A stretch of 64,000 nt of DNA from Ziziphus jujuba (GCF_031755915.1 NC_083380.1:27944001-28008000); one strand, 5' to 3'. Counted from the first letter of the stretch, positions 1 through 13,200 are shown. The notes: a model not told the origin generated them from the letters alone. Numbers and translations: made by a program.

Positions 1-711
1 GTATTCTAATGGGACTAGTTGTGACAAAAATGGGTGGCTGGTTTAGGAGAAATCACCAGAAAACACAATCGGCACCGTCGATGTAAAAACTTTGATCCTG
101 GCACGTGGGTAGCCAGTTGGCCGTGGATTTTGGGTGGCTGGCCGGAAATGGGATGGGCTACAAGGTGGTCAAGCACGTGTGGTAAGGGCTGGCCGGAAAA
201 GGGTTGAAACGGCAATGGCTGACAGTCGGTTTCTCTCCCCTCTCTCTCTCCTCTTTCTCTCTCTTCTCCCTATTGGCTCACACTCTTTTTAGGCTACATA
301 AAAAAACCCAAGGGGGTAATACTGTTCACTCAAGGGATTGCTGAGAACATGACACATGGCACATACTGTTCACTCATTTAAAAATATATTAAAATATTAC
401 GATATTTGAAAAACTTTGCAGGTCCATAACTTTTCAACGAAATGTCTAAATTAGGTGTGCCATTAGTCTATGAACTCGTATCGATAAATACTTCACAACC
501 ATACATGAGTTAAAGCTCAATTTCATAAGAGTAAAAAGTCAACTCCAACACCCTTGGACAATTCAGACCTCAACTTGTTTTGCTCATAACTTTCAAACCG
601 TATCTCCATTTTCATCGTGCTACTGGTCTATGGACTCATGTCAATGCGTAATTTGCAATGGTGCCTCGGTCAATCTAGAATTTTCGATGTACTTCTGGAC
701 GGGGTGTTACA
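1..711 (-). mobile_element. Ty3/gypsy LTR, partial (cut by window edge)
   Basis: Read on the minus strand, this begins at 711 with the family terminus TGTAACACCCCGTCC and runs through the same sequence that opens the LTRs at 24565 and 60697, including the stretch matching their text on anchoring to the 5' end and the CT-rich tract (230-270) that is GA-rich on the element strand. Only the first ~711 of about 3,000 bases are in the window, so it cannot be told whether this is a solo LTR or part of a full element. The short open frames in it are not genes. Confidence 0.85.
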
Positions 712-2490
712 AAAAATACAGTCTGGATGGCACATCATCCTTCTCAATACTTGTAAGCAAACACAACGACCTAAAATCATTACTCATTTAAAATCTTTGA
801 CAATCTATCTAATTAATCTATATTTTATAATTAACAAGAAAATCTTATAAAAGATTTCATATCTTTGATTTGATTAAAAAGAGAATATATATACCAATAA
901 GTATGTGTTGCATGTACGTTTTGCTGGATATTTTCTAACGGCTATTTTTTCTCCAAAAATTGTATAGAAAGGAATGCATATGTGCTGAAAATTGAGAATT
1001 TGGTTATCTCCTTTTATGGAATTCATGTATTTTCTATAAAAATTATTACTAAATTTTTGTAAAAGAATTTTCATAATAATTAATAAAAGACTATTTGTAC
1101 TTCTTTTTCTATGGAAAAAAAAAATTCTGCATATTGTACTCTAGAAAATTGTTTTTTTGAAAGTATAATATCATTATAATAATGTTACATAAAACGGAAA
1201 ATTTCAGTATTTTGCTCATTTTACTTGGAAAATATTAATGTTGCCATTCAAAGAATTTTAATTGGATCTACATGTGGCAATATTTTCTTCATTAACAACT
1301 AAAACAACAAAAGGTATGATAAACATTAATTTAATTCATGAACATTACAAAAGTGGTTCAGTTATTTATGACTGATTTGTTAATTCTTTGTGTTTCTCAT
1401 CGGCAAGACGAAGCCTCCCGGAGGCGTACTGATATTCTTCGGATTGATTAGCATAGGAATTGGCCTTGCTTCAGTCCACATACCCATGCCTGCCATGCAA
1501 TTAATATTAATAATCCTTGATTAATTAGAGCTAAATTACCTTTAACATTAAAGAAAAAAAAATACACTTGTAAATCTTGAAAGCTTAATTAGGGGGAAAA
1601 AATTGGAAAGAGAGGAAACATGTAAGAGGAACAGAGTGATAACGGACATTATACTATGAAAGAAATCAAAGATTGATAATGGACATGTACATGTACCAGA
1701 CAATCAGTTGATATAATAGTAATACTACTCTGCACTCTAATTTTTTATCACTTTTTTTTGTTTTTTTTTAATCACTGAGAAACTGCATAACATACACAAA
1801 GAAATTGGATTTCTATAGAGCTAGCTGAAATTTGAGGTGTTGTAGAAATTAATGGCAAAAGTAATATGTAATATTACACTCTTTGCATTGTATATTTGTT
1901 AATGTAATTTAAAAAAATTCAACATCCTTAAACAGGGTCTTCAATTCTACAATTTGCCTCCAAATACAATGACTCTGCAGCTTCATCTCATAGATGAGCT
2001 TACATTTGCTAAAGAAAAACACAAGAAAATCAAATTAACGACAAAAAATAAATCAATTAAAATTTTAAGTCTTTTTATTTAATTTAATTTTATTGCTTTG
2101 CATATTTGAGTTCCACTTAATTCCAATTAATCAAATAAAAAGTTGGCACCCAAAGAAAAGAAAAATAAACAAATTAATTAATTAAAATTGAGTATAGTAA
2201 TTAAGAAATATGCATATATTTTTTGTTAAGAAGGATATATATATGTATGTGTATGTATATATGTATATTATTATCTTGAGAATACCAATATCACTAACAC
2301 CATAGATTCTATGAACGCAAGCAAAACTTTAAATATTGTTAGAAGGAAAATGGGTTCAGAAAATACAATCTAGATGACACCTTTTTCTGATCAAATACTT
2401 GTAAGCAACACAATGACCTGAAATCATTATTCTTTCAAAATCTTTAAAAATCGATTTGTTTGGTATTTTGCATACACCAAACAGTTTAGA
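712..2490. other. AT-rich intergenic DNA, no gene seen
   Basis: No open frame here looks like a protein of a known family. The stretch is strongly AT-rich with short homopolymer runs. I see no RNA gene or transposon terminus beyond the LTR end at 711. Confidence 0.6.
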
Positions 2491-2616
2491 TTTTGGAAGC
2501 TTTATAATTGAGGCATACGAACCCAACCAACTTAAATGAAGGTAATTTCTCCATTTTTGGAAGCTTTATAATTGAGGCATACGAACCCAACCAACTTAAA
2601 TGAAGGTAATTTCTCT
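2491..2616. repeat. Tandem duplication, two copies of ~64 bp
   Basis: A unit beginning TTTTGGAAGCTTTATAATTG and ending GGTAATTTCTC occurs at 2491 and again at 2555 with a 64-base offset and almost no differences, so the duplication is recent. It lies in non-coding DNA. Confidence 0.9.
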
Positions 2617-3549
2617 ATTATGTATTTGCTTGTGGAAGCTTTACACTAGTGGGTTTTTTTTTTTGGGGTTGAAGCTTTAGAGTAGTGGTTTGCTTTTTAG
2701 GTGTTGAGATCCAATAATTTATAAATCCATATATATATATATATGCAAACAATAGTATTTATTTTCTATTTTTGGTAAATAAGTTTCGGAGTCTTTTTTT
2801 TTTTTTTTTTGTGTGGGGGGGGGGGGGGGGGGGGGGGTGGGTTTGTTTCCTAGTCCTATATATATTTAGGCCATTAACCAGTCCAAACTTCAAATTCGAA
2901 CTTTTTTGAAATATGCCTTACATGGCGACCAATATAAATGGTAAAACCCCCTAAAACAAATGATCCACCGGCCAATGTATTTTTTTAAAAAGTGGAAAAA
3001 ACAGAAAAAGAAAATAAGAAAATAGATAAAAGTAGTATATTATTTGAGCAACTAGGTCATATAAAAAAATTTTAAGTAGGAGGAGCCTCATAATTATATT
3101 TAAATTGATCACTAATAAATTAGTTTTTGGGGCTGTTGAGACATCTTGTTTAGCCATAATTTTCAATTCAATTTTGTAAACCAGTTTTGCTTCTTCTTTT
3201 TTTTTTATTTTTAAATATTGTAATAATTTCTTTATTAAAATTTATAATATTATCTTAGAATATAAAATAAGTAATTTACCCCTCTTAATTTTTCTCTTCC
3301 AAAATTATGTTGTAGATTCTTTTTATTTATACAAAATTTTTCTTTATATTTGTAATTTATTCCTTTAAATAGCTAGTTTTATAATCATGTAAAGTTGGCT
3401 TCATATGTATGCCCCCCATACTTTGTTGGATATTTTTTAAATGAATGATGCAAGCATGTCACCTAAAAGATTAAAGTATTTTTGAGAAAATTGAAATAAA
3501 AAATAAATAAAATTAAATAAGTGAATCAAATTAAATTATATATAGATAT

Positions 3550-3583
<34 letters not shown>

Positions 3584-4105
3584 ATATAGAAATCAACGTA
3601 CATTGTATTTTTATTTTAGTTTTCTTTAGGGACAAGACATTGTTTTTATTTTAGTTTGAATATCATTCTTTTTGTTTTTGTTCTTTTGTTACTTGCTGAG
3701 CAAGCAACTCAGTAAAAGCAATTTCCAAACATGGAAACAAAATTAAATTAAGTATAACTCTAACCAAACTAGAAGAAATTATTCGATGCACATTGTGCAC
3801 CGACTAGATTCTGATTTGGTACGTGCACATAGCAAATCAGATACTGCTAAATGTCAAGAATAAAAATATAAATGAATAACCCAATTAGCCACGACTGACA
3901 CCGTTCCCAATCCATTTAAAAAAAAAAAAAAAAAAAAAAAAACAAACGTCGTTCTCCCTTCCAAACTCTAAGAGGAATGTTGTTGGCGTTACCAAGAAGG
4001 TAAAAATCTGACAATCGGTGAGCAAACGGCGAAGAAGGACCTGATCTCTTATCCTGTGCCTTATGTTTGGAGAATCAAGTCTAGGATGATGCAAACCAAA
4101 AAAAC

Positions 4106-4142
<37 letters not shown>

Positions 4143-5060
4143 GAACTATCAAGCTGTATGTTATATTTTTCATAGTTGACCAAAAAAAAAAGATTATATA
4201 TTTCATAGAATATAATATATAATAAATTTGAGGATAATGAGCTACAGGATGTAGAAGCTCGCATCCAATTTCTATGGAAGTTAATATTTAGAACAGAAGT
4301 TAGGAAGTGAAAATAGAGATGGTCCAGTTGGGGAACCTCTGTTCTCAACCCCATTCAAAAGCAAAAGCCACAAGTTAGGGAAAGTGAAAAAGAGGAATGC
4401 CTACTTGTCAATTTCAGAGTCCTCCGCTTCTATCCTTGCCTAAGACTAGAGATCTTGGCAACCAACCAAGCTTTGTCATCTCCATCTTTGCCAAAAATAT
4501 ATCCAAATGTAGCCAAGATTTCTTTCTCTGAAAAGCTTCCCCTCTTGGATTTAGAAATGGGATGGCAACGTCTTTTTTATTTTTATTTTATTGTATCGGG
4601 AGTGAAAACAGCATTAATATGGCTGATTAGGCTATTAATTTATATTTTATTCTTGACATTTGGCAGCATCTGATTTGCTATGTGCACCAAACCGGAATCT
4701 GGCCTGGTGCGCAATGTGTTCGTATTGGATCCGCTCTTCTGTTAGCATGAACATGAATTAGGTTCTATTCGTCTTCTTTATACTTAAGAGAATTTGGTGA
4801 GCAATATGCACTCGTCTTGGTAGTGGATCCGCTTTTCTGTTAGCATGAACATGAATTAGATTCTATTCGTCTTCTTTATTCTTAAGTGAACCCCCCACCA
4901 GAACCATTCTTAAGACCACCAAGCCCTCACCACTATATCATATCAGAATCTTATCTAAATCTATATCTTCTTTTCTACTTCTTTCCGATTCCTCTGCTTT
5001 TGTCTAATGTCTTCTCTGTTTCGTCTCCTTCCTCAATGCATGTTATATCAAAGTGCTTGT
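2617..5060. other. Intergenic DNA with microsatellites and repeat relics
   Basis: No supported gene. It contains a T-run followed by a 23-base G-run (2815-2837), (AT)n at about 3553-3581 and 4110-4137, and a poly-A tract at 3918-3941. A segment at about 3575-3730 resembles the DNA upstream of the RING-gene copies at 31250-31390 and 40150-40290 (a TATAGAAATCAACG-like start and an AAGCAACTCAG-like end). A ~60-base segment at 4730-4788 is repeated at 4828-4886. A short frame starting at 4455 reads like a plastid transit peptide in composition, but it has no continuation and I do not call it. Confidence 0.5.
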
Positions 5061-5745
5061 GAAGGTGGACAAACTTTGACCTACATGAGGTGTAAAGCCA
5101 CTTTTTTTAATTAAAGTGGCTTTAGAAAAAGAGGAGTGCTATAGGAATTCCTCTTAACCTTCCACAACACTCCATTTGGTGTAAGCTTCAGTAGCTTACG
5201 CAACTCTATCCATTACGTTTTCCTACTTTCACTTTCATCAATCCTTGGTTTTTTAGATCATCTCTAATTTTGTTTTTGTCTTCTTGTTTTGGTTTTCGAT
5301 GAGACCTTAACGTCTTTTTATTGTGATTTAGTAGATATACATTTAGATAGGGGAAGGATCTGAAACCATATATAATCAAGCACATTTTTTTTTTATTAAT
5401 AATAATAATAATCTTGTTTTCTCTCACTTTTTTTTTTTTTAATCGCGTTCTTCTCATTTTTGTTATATATATAGTTTGTTTCTAATTTATCTTTCATTTT
5501 TTATTTTTACCATTGTTTTTTTTTTAATTTTTGGGGGACAAAATCTTTTTTAATGTAATGGTAATGTTTTTTCTTGAAGAACATGTAAATACCCCTATTA
5601 CTATAGTAAATAAAAGTCTAAATTAATATATAAGAAATATTATATTGTAATTATAGGTAATTTTTGTTTTATTTTTATTCCTAGCTAAAATATACGAAAT
5701 TAAAATATCTCATCTTGCATGCAGTCTTCAGTCATTCTACGACAG
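5061..5745. repeat. Duplicated non-coding blocks A (5061-5140) and B (5141-5745), first copies
   Basis: Block A contains an inverted pair, AAAGCCAC...GTGGCTTT, around a T-rich loop and ends in AAAAAGAGGAGTGCTA. It recurs at about 6560-6660, 7190-7270 and 7818-7920. Block B starts GGAATTCCTCTTAACCTTCC and recurs nearly intact at 8896-9500, directly upstream of the CNL gene. Both are non-coding. The recurrence next to the gene suggests repeated copying of its upstream region, which is inference. Confidence 0.8.
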
Positions 5746-5747
5746 TT

Positions 5748-5975
5748 TCAGCGACTTAAATTAATTGTGACATTTGGACTGTTGGTTACAAAATCTGGAT
5801 GTTTGGGTACAAAATCTGGATGGTTGTAGTCCATAATGTTGAAACTCATGCAAGGAACTTCACAATATTTCACCCATAAATATTTCTTCTCTTCTTCACG
5901 GATCAAGCCCTCTGGTTGATCATATGGCTTCCAATCAATTTGCAAAACAAAGAGAAATATTAACTCCCATGTCAA
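5748..5975 (-). pseudogene. Exon-like fragment of unknown family
   Basis: On the minus strand an open frame of about 75 codons has a protein-like composition, with an IDWKPYDQPEG stretch, a charged segment, and a CEVPCMSFNIMDYNHPDFV stretch, followed by a repeated HPDFV. The pattern of a tryptophan-proline-tyrosine segment followed by a histidine-proline-aspartate segment is loosely like plant mobile domain proteins, but this is only an impression. I see no convincing intron boundaries or partner exons. It may be a relic or chance. Confidence 0.22.
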
Positions 5976-6331
5976 AATAATGAAAAATAATAATAATAAT
6001 AAAATAAAGAGAGAGGGGCATATTAGTATTACTCACATCTTCCCCTCGGAAGAATCCAAAACGATCTTTCCTTCTTAATGCGTGTTATATCAACGTGTTT
6101 TTTTTTTTATAAAAAAAAGTTAGGGCGCTATTACTTTCCAAATTTTGATTGGCCTGTATTTCTAAATATATGTTCTTTATTTCGGTTATATTTATCGTTG
6201 TTCCTATATAATCCAATCCAACTAGGAGTCGAGGAGTATTGTTGTCAGTTTAAATAAACCGACATGTAACATATACCATCTTTCTTTTTATCAGTGGGAA
6301 TGTTCATATTTAGAAAGAGTAAACAAACACT
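5976..6331. other. Intergenic DNA, nothing identified
   Basis: AT-rich spacer between the exon-like fragment and the repeat cluster. No gene, RNA or mobile-element terminus recognised. Confidence 0.5.
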
Positions 6332-8000
6332 GGTTTACTAATGTGTCCTATGCACTCTCTATGGTTGTAAATGTAGTATGCACGGATTCAAGACTGGTTC
6401 TTTTTTCAACTCAGAAGTTAAAATAATAATAATAATAATAATAATTAATTTTGCTTCATGCTGAGAAGGAACAATAGAGTCATGATTCATGAGCTGGCAG
6501 TTGTTTTCCATGTGGAGGCCCAGATGAGCTACGGTAAAGCCACAAATTCTTAAGTTCATCATGTAAAGGTGGACGAACTTTGACCTACATGAAATGTAAA
6601 GCCACTTTTTTTTTTTTAATAAATTAAAATGGCTTTCCTTTAGAAAAAGAGGAGTGCTAGTTGTTAATTAAAAAAATTTGATGTGGCTCAGATGCAAGAT
6701 AATCAAGCAGATCATTCAACTTAAGAAAGCAAAACTGTGTCACTTCAATTGGTATTTTGTATTAATATCATACATATATACGTATATAAACCTTGAGTTT
6801 TTTGTTGCCTAGCTATAATGCGTGAAACTAAATTATTTCATTTGCATGCATTGCAGTTTACTCTGGTTTCAAAATATAAAATAAGAAAACATACCCCTCT
6901 TAATTTTTCTTTTTCAAAATTATATTTTGGATTCTTTTAATTTATATAACATTTTCCTTTAAGAATTGTAATTTATTCCTAGGTTTACTAACGTAGCATA
7001 TGCACACTCTACAGTTGTAAATGTAGCATGCACAGATTCATTTTTTCCAACTGAAAAGAAAAAGAAAATGAAAAAAAAGGCAATTTTGCTTCATGTTGAC
7101 AGGGAATAGTAGTCATAATTCATGAGCTTGCAGTTGTTTTCCATGTGAGGCCCAGATGAGGTACTGTAATGCCACAAATTCTAAAGTTCGAGGGAAGGTG
7201 GAAAGACTTCGACCCCATGACGTGTAAAGCCACTTTTTAGTTAAAGTGGCTTTAGAAAAAGAGGAGTGCTAATTTGTTAATTATATATAAAAGAAAAATT
7301 TGATGTGGCTCAGATGCAAGATAATCAAGCAGATCATCCAACTCAAGAAAGCAAAACTGTGTCATTTCTATTGGTATTTTGTATCAATAAATACATATAC
7401 AAACTATGAGTTTTTGGTTGCCTAGCTATGATGCGTGAAATTAAATTATTTCATTTGTATGCATTGCAGTCTACTCTAGTTTCAAAATATAAAATAAGTA
7501 AATACACCCCTCTTAATTTGTCTTTTCCAAAATTATGTTTTAGGTTCTTTTTATTTATAAAACATTTTCCTTTAAAAACTGTAATTTATTCATAGTTTTA
7601 CTAATGTATAGGTGCTCACTCTACTATTTTAAATGTAGCATGCACAGATTCATCTTTTTCCAACTGAAAGGAAAAAGAAAAAGAAAAAGAAAAAAAAAAA
7701 AAGAGTAATTTTGCCTCATGTTGACAGGGAATAGTAGAGTCATGTTTCATGATCTTGCAGTTGTTTTCCATGTGGTGGCCCAGATGAGGAACTTAATGCC
7801 ACAAATTCGAAAGTAAGTGGGAAGGTGGACAAATTTTGACCTACATGAGGTGTAAAGCCACTTTTTTCTTTTTTCTTTTTTCTTTTAATTAAAGTGGCTT
7901 TAGAAAAAGAGGAGTGCTAATTGTTAATTATATATATATATTAAAAAAAATGATGTGGCTCAAATGCATAGATAATCTAGCAGAATCCAATATAAGAAAG
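6332..8000. repeat. Three tandem copies of a 0.4-0.65 kb non-coding unit
   Basis: Units begin at 6332, 6983 and 7594 with GTTTACTAA followed by a TGTAAATGTAG-like segment and GCATGCACAGATTC. Each carries TTTTCCATGTG, the block A inverted pair AAAGCCAC/GTGGCTTT, AAAAAGAGGAGTGCTA and GATGTGGCTCA. The first two also share a tail with GTTGCCTAGCTAT. Offsets are about 651 and 611 bases, and the third copy stops near 8000. There is no coding frame. The arrangement fits unequal crossing-over. Confidence 0.85.
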
Positions 8001-8895
8001 CCAAACTGTGTCACTTGCACAGTTGGTTCGTCAGTCAATGTAGCAAACAAAACTAATAACGTGATGCATTGTCAGAGGTAGTAGTTGTCATTTCATATTG
8101 CCATTTTTTTTAAATTTTTTTCTTTTCTTTTCTGAAATAATCTTACCTCACCGGAGATTGTTCTTGCATTTGGTATCAGACTGATCACGTGAGCTACACT
8201 GTTTTTCTAATTCTATGATTATTCTTGCATTGGACATTTATTTTACAAAAGTAAAATTGGGCTCTCCTCCAAGATTTCTTAGAAAGTGGACAAAATACAG
8301 AGAGTGGACTCAAAGTAAAATTCAGCACTTTTTTTAATATGGATTTTTTTTATATTTCTTTAATAAATTCAGCTTATAGGTTGAACGACGGTATCGGTTG
8401 TAGGACTATGAATCCAATGGGTACAGACGGTGCAGTAAGATGTTTCCAGAAAAGAAGGTAAAAAACTTAAGAAAAAATGAAACCAAAAAAAAAAAAAAAA
8501 AAGGCAATGTGAAATGACATTCATTGCCCTTATGTGCAGCTCACGTGATTAATTCCGTTTGCTATTCCGACAAAGGATCAACTGTGCAAAGAATATGTAA
8601 ATTTGAGATGGAAAATGTCAAAATAAATTGTTTAGGTACAGCACTGCCAACTTTTTATAAAATATGTATATAATAAATAAAAAAATAGTGACGAATTGCA
8701 ACAAAAAATGAAATGTAGTGGAATATTTATGTAATATCTAAAAATTACAAAGTTGTATATGCAAAACTAGTTGGTGCTTAATTATTTAGTTTTGTCATTT
8801 GTCCGAAGACTAGAAGTCAATGTCGAGTACAGTGATAGAAGTTGAAAGTTGGGTAAAAAATGGAAAGGATAGTTATTCATTATATGACCTGGTTT
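8001..8895. other. Intergenic DNA, no gene seen
   Basis: AT-rich spacer between the tandem units and the second block B copy. No family-like open frame or element terminus recognised. Confidence 0.5.
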
Positions 8896-9500
8896 TATAG
8901 GAATTCCTCTTAACCTTCCACAACACTCCATCGGGTGTAAGCTTCAGTAAGGTACGCAATTCTATCCATTACTTTTTCCTACTTTCATTTTCATTAATCT
9001 TTGGATTTTTAAGATCATCTTCTGATTTTGGTTTTGTTTTTTTATTTTGGTTTTGATGAGATCCTACCGTCTTTTTATTGTGATTTAGTAGATTTACATT
9101 TAAAACAAATTAGGAAGGATCTTAAATTATATACAATCAAGCACATCATGTTTTTTTAAATAATAATATTAATAATAATCTTGTTTTCTCTCACTTTTTT
9201 TTTTTTAATCTCGTTCTTCTCATTTTTTTTTTAAATTTTTTATTTTAGTTTGTTTCTAATCTATCTTTCATTTTTTTTTTTTTTGGGACAAAATTTCTTT
9301 TAGTGTAACGATAATGTTTTTCTGGAAGAATATGTAAGCAACGTATAATTATTACTATAGTAAATTAAAGTCTAAATTATAATGTGCAGATTAATATATA
9401 AAATATTATATTGTAATTATATGTAAATATTTTTATTCTTATTCCTAGTTAAAATATACGAAATTAAAATATCTCATCTCACATGCAGTCTTCAGTCGTT
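8896..9500. repeat. Second copy of block B, upstream of the CNL gene
   Basis: Nearly the same sequence as 5141-5745, from TATAGGAATTCCTC to CATGCAGTCTTCAGTC, with scattered substitutions and differing T-run lengths. It ends about 0.7 kb before the CNL start codon, so it probably lies in the promoter or 5' leader region. Confidence 0.85.
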
Positions 9501-10225
9501 CTGTGAATCTTAAGGCCACCTTCAGAAAACAGAGCTACGCACTTCATGGATTGCGCTTGTCCCCTCATTTTGTTGCTGTCACCATCTTTCTATTTTTAAA
9601 TCCTAGCATTCACTTAATTTGCAAAATTAAAAAAACATATATATATATATATATATTAAACATATATATTTCCTCTGTCAGTTTGGAAACTCACTCCTTT
9701 GTTCCTTCTTTTTCATGTCTTCTTTGTTCTTTTTATAATAGATTTTTTGGTTTGCCCTTCTCACTTTCCAAAATTTAAAAAAAAAAAAAATTTTAAAAAA
9801 AAGGGTACTAACCAGCTCCTCTGTTAGTGTGGAAAGTCAGTTCCTCTGTTCCTCGGTTTTCTGGTTTTTTTTTTTTTTTTTGGTGTTTTTTGGTACTAAT
9901 AAATTTACTGGTTTGTGATCCTCGTTTGTTTTGATTTTTCTGTTCTACCTGTTTTTAGTTTCTTACAAAACCCAGCATTTATTTCGCCCAATAGAGGAAA
10001 ACAGACAAGAAGAAGAAAGGATTTAAATATACTCTTCTCTTGAAGCTCCACACAATTGGCATCCCAAAAGATATAACTATAATATATAATATACAGGTAC
10101 ATGGTTAATGGTTTACGTCCTTTAGCTTCCTGACATTTGTCTTATTGTGTTTCAATTTAGTTTTATCCTTTGAGTAGAATCTAAACTATTCATCCTTTGT
10201 TTTACATTAAATATTTAAGGCAAGC
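9501..10225 (+). promoter_or_regulatory. Probable promoter and 5' leader of the CNL gene
   Basis: This interval lies immediately before the CNL start. It has no family-like open frame. It holds an (AT)n tract near 9636-9657, long A and T runs at about 9777-9803 and 9866-9881, and a purine-rich stretch (AGACAAGAAGAAGAAAGG, ~10002-10019) of the kind found in plant 5' leaders. I cannot fix the transcription start, and a 5'-UTR intron is possible. Confidence 0.4.
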
Positions 10226-13200
10226 ATGGAGTTTCTCATTGCATGTGGTACTTCGATTACTGGAAAAATAGCAGAGTATACAGTTGCACCGGTTGGCTGT
10301 CATCTGGATTATATCTTCCACTATAGACGCAATGTACACGACCTGAAAACAGAAACAGAGGATATGAATGTTAAGAAGAAAATAGTGGAGGATTTGGCTG
10401 ATGAAGCTAAAAGACGCGGAGAAAATATACAAGATGATATTGAAGACTGCCTAACCAAAGTGGTTGAGATCACCCAAGATGCACAAAATCTTATAGACGA
10501 CACAAACATCAAGTGTGGTTTGAGGGGGTGTTTTTCTTATTTGGTGGCACGCTATCGATTCAGCAAGAGAGCAAAAGAGATTAGGGAGTCTGTTGTTGAA
10601 ATCAAGGGCAAGATCAGGTTTGATAACATTTCTTTCCGTCCTAAACTCAAAAATATTTTTGAAAATAAAGATTACCTAAACTCTACCACAAGAGAGAAAT
10701 TTGTGGATGGAATTAGGAAGGCGCTGGAAGACAGTAATATCAGAATGATTGGCATTCATGGCATGCCTGGTGCAGGTAAAACCACGCTGGCCAAAGAAAT
10801 TGCCAGAAAGGCCTTATCAAATGATTGGAATTTATTCGATGATGCTGTTATTGTTACAGTATCAGAAACTCCAATTTTTGAAACAATCCAACAGCAAATT
10901 GCAGATAGGCTGGGTCTAAAATTCGATGGGGAGATGATATCTGAAAGAGCTCTTCGTCTCCGAAATCGAATGAAGAATGAAAAAAGGTTCCTCATAATTT
11001 TAGATGACATTTGGAATGATAAGCTGAAGCTTGAGGATGTTGGAATAGTTTTTGAAAGTGATCAGAAGGGGTGTAAGATATTAATGACCTCTAGATTTGA
11101 GAGAGTATTGGGTAATGATATAGGTGTTGATAAGAATTTCAAAGTTGATATTCTTTCAGAAGATGAAGCAAGAAATTGGTTCGAGAGCATAGTGGGCGAT
11201 AAGATTGTTACAACTCCTGCATTCCAAGAATATGGAAATAAGATTGTTGAAAAATGTGGGCGCCTGCCACTTTGCATTGTAACGGCTGCACATTCATTGA
11301 AAAATTGTGATAAGTTGCCTTTATGGAGAAATGTCTGGAGACAACTACAGGGCTCTAAACATGATGAAGTTGTGCAAACCGCTATCAAACTATGTTATGA
11401 TAAGTTACGGAGTGATGAAGCAAAGCAATTACTTTTGCTCTGTTCCCTGCACGAAGAGGATGCAAACATAAGCATGGAGAATTTAATGAGATATTGTGTG
11501 GGCCTAATCAAAATGTTTAATGATGCCGATACATTGCAAGAGGCAAGAGATTTAGTGTACTGTTTGGTTGAGGAACTCAAAGATTGCTGTTTGTTGTTGG
11601 ATGGTGATCGTTCTGGTCTAGTTAAAATGCATGACGTCGTTCGTGACGTTGCCATATCAATTGCGAAAGAAAATCATGATATGCATTGTTTTGGAGATGG
11701 TAGTGAGGTAGAAAAATTTCTCAAGGAGAAGAAATTTGAAGACTTGAAAGCAATTTCACTGCCTAATGGTTATCTGGATGAGTTAGTTTTCAAAATTGGA
11801 AGGTCGGAATACACACAGCTTCAGTTAATGATTTGTATGTCGAAGAAATCTTCTCTAAAAATAATCCCACGTGATTTTTTTGGGAGGACAAAAGTGCTTA
11901 GGGTGTTGGTTTTCTCCGCGAATGTATATCTGCTTCCAAGCGTGTTTGCTTCACATTTATCACCCCTGCAAAATCTTTGCACCTTGCGTTTACGTGATTA
12001 TGATGTGAGATACATAGCTGAAATTGGAAAACTCAAGAACCTAGAAATTCTTGACCTTTCTGGATCTAAAATTGAGAAATTGCCAGGTGAGATAGGGCAA
12101 CTTACTCGTCTACGCATGTTAGATTTGAGTAATTGTATATGTCTTCAAATGATTGAACCTAATGTCATACTGCATTTGAAATCTTTAGAAGAGTTGTATG
12201 CGGATGGGTTTAACAACTGGCATAGAATTGATCAAGTAGATAATAATGGGGAGAGAAGGAATGCGGGTCTTGATGAGCTAAAACATTTGGTTCATTTGAC
12301 TGCTTTGGATGTATCTGTAGTTGACGTCAAGATGCTACCAGAAGACTTACTCAGTCAGCAATTGGAGCAATATAAAATTGAAATTAATATCGGAAAATGG
12401 AGACGGCAGAAAGAAATTAACGAAAGGTCAAGACACTTGCCAATCGAGCATGTTTCAAGACAGTTGCAAATCAGGCAGACCGAAAGCAGTCTATTGCGCG
12501 AGCACGGGCTTGAAATGTTAATGAAAAGGTCTGAAGAGTTGTTGTTAGAGGGATTAAATGGTGTGAATGACATTGTGAACGAGTTAGATACAGAGGGCTT
12601 TCCAGAATTAAGGAGTTTGGAATTGAGAAGGAACAACACGATTCAGCACTTGGTTAATTCGATGGGGCAAATTCATCTTTGTATTGTATTTGGTAGATTA
12701 GAGGCATTGTTCCTAGAAGATTTGAGCAATCTCCAGGAGATATGTCATGGGGAAGTTACAGTAGAGTCATTCAAAATGTTGAGAGCCGTAACGGTGAGAA
12801 AATGTAACAGACTGAAGAAGTTGTTGCCGCTCTTCAACGCTAGACAGATTGAGGAAATTCGAATAAGTGATTGCAATGCGATGGAGGAGATATTTACTCA
12901 TGAAATACAAGATGACGTCCATGATGATGATGATAACAAGGAAGAGCTTCTTCAGTTGCGCACCTTGGAGTTGAAAAATTTATCAAAGCTTAGAGAATTG
13001 TGCTCCGAAATATTATTGAAGAAAATTGGTTCATCTAAAAAACAAAAGGAACCATTTGTTGAAGATTCCATCATGCCTCCTCTGTTCAATGGGAAGGTAC
13101 ATTATTATTTGTTCAATATAATGAAACCTGAAGAATTGCTTTAAACTTCAGTATGATACAAATTTTTTTATCTCTTATATTCTTTTCTAAAAGGAGAAAA

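Noticed and set aside
10226..13144. Single-exon CNL ending at the stop at 13142
   Set aside because: The last 15 codons read into a low-complexity intron; a GTACAT donor after GGGAAG at 13096 and four further LRR exons with matching phases make the longer model more likely, though a short transcript remains possible.
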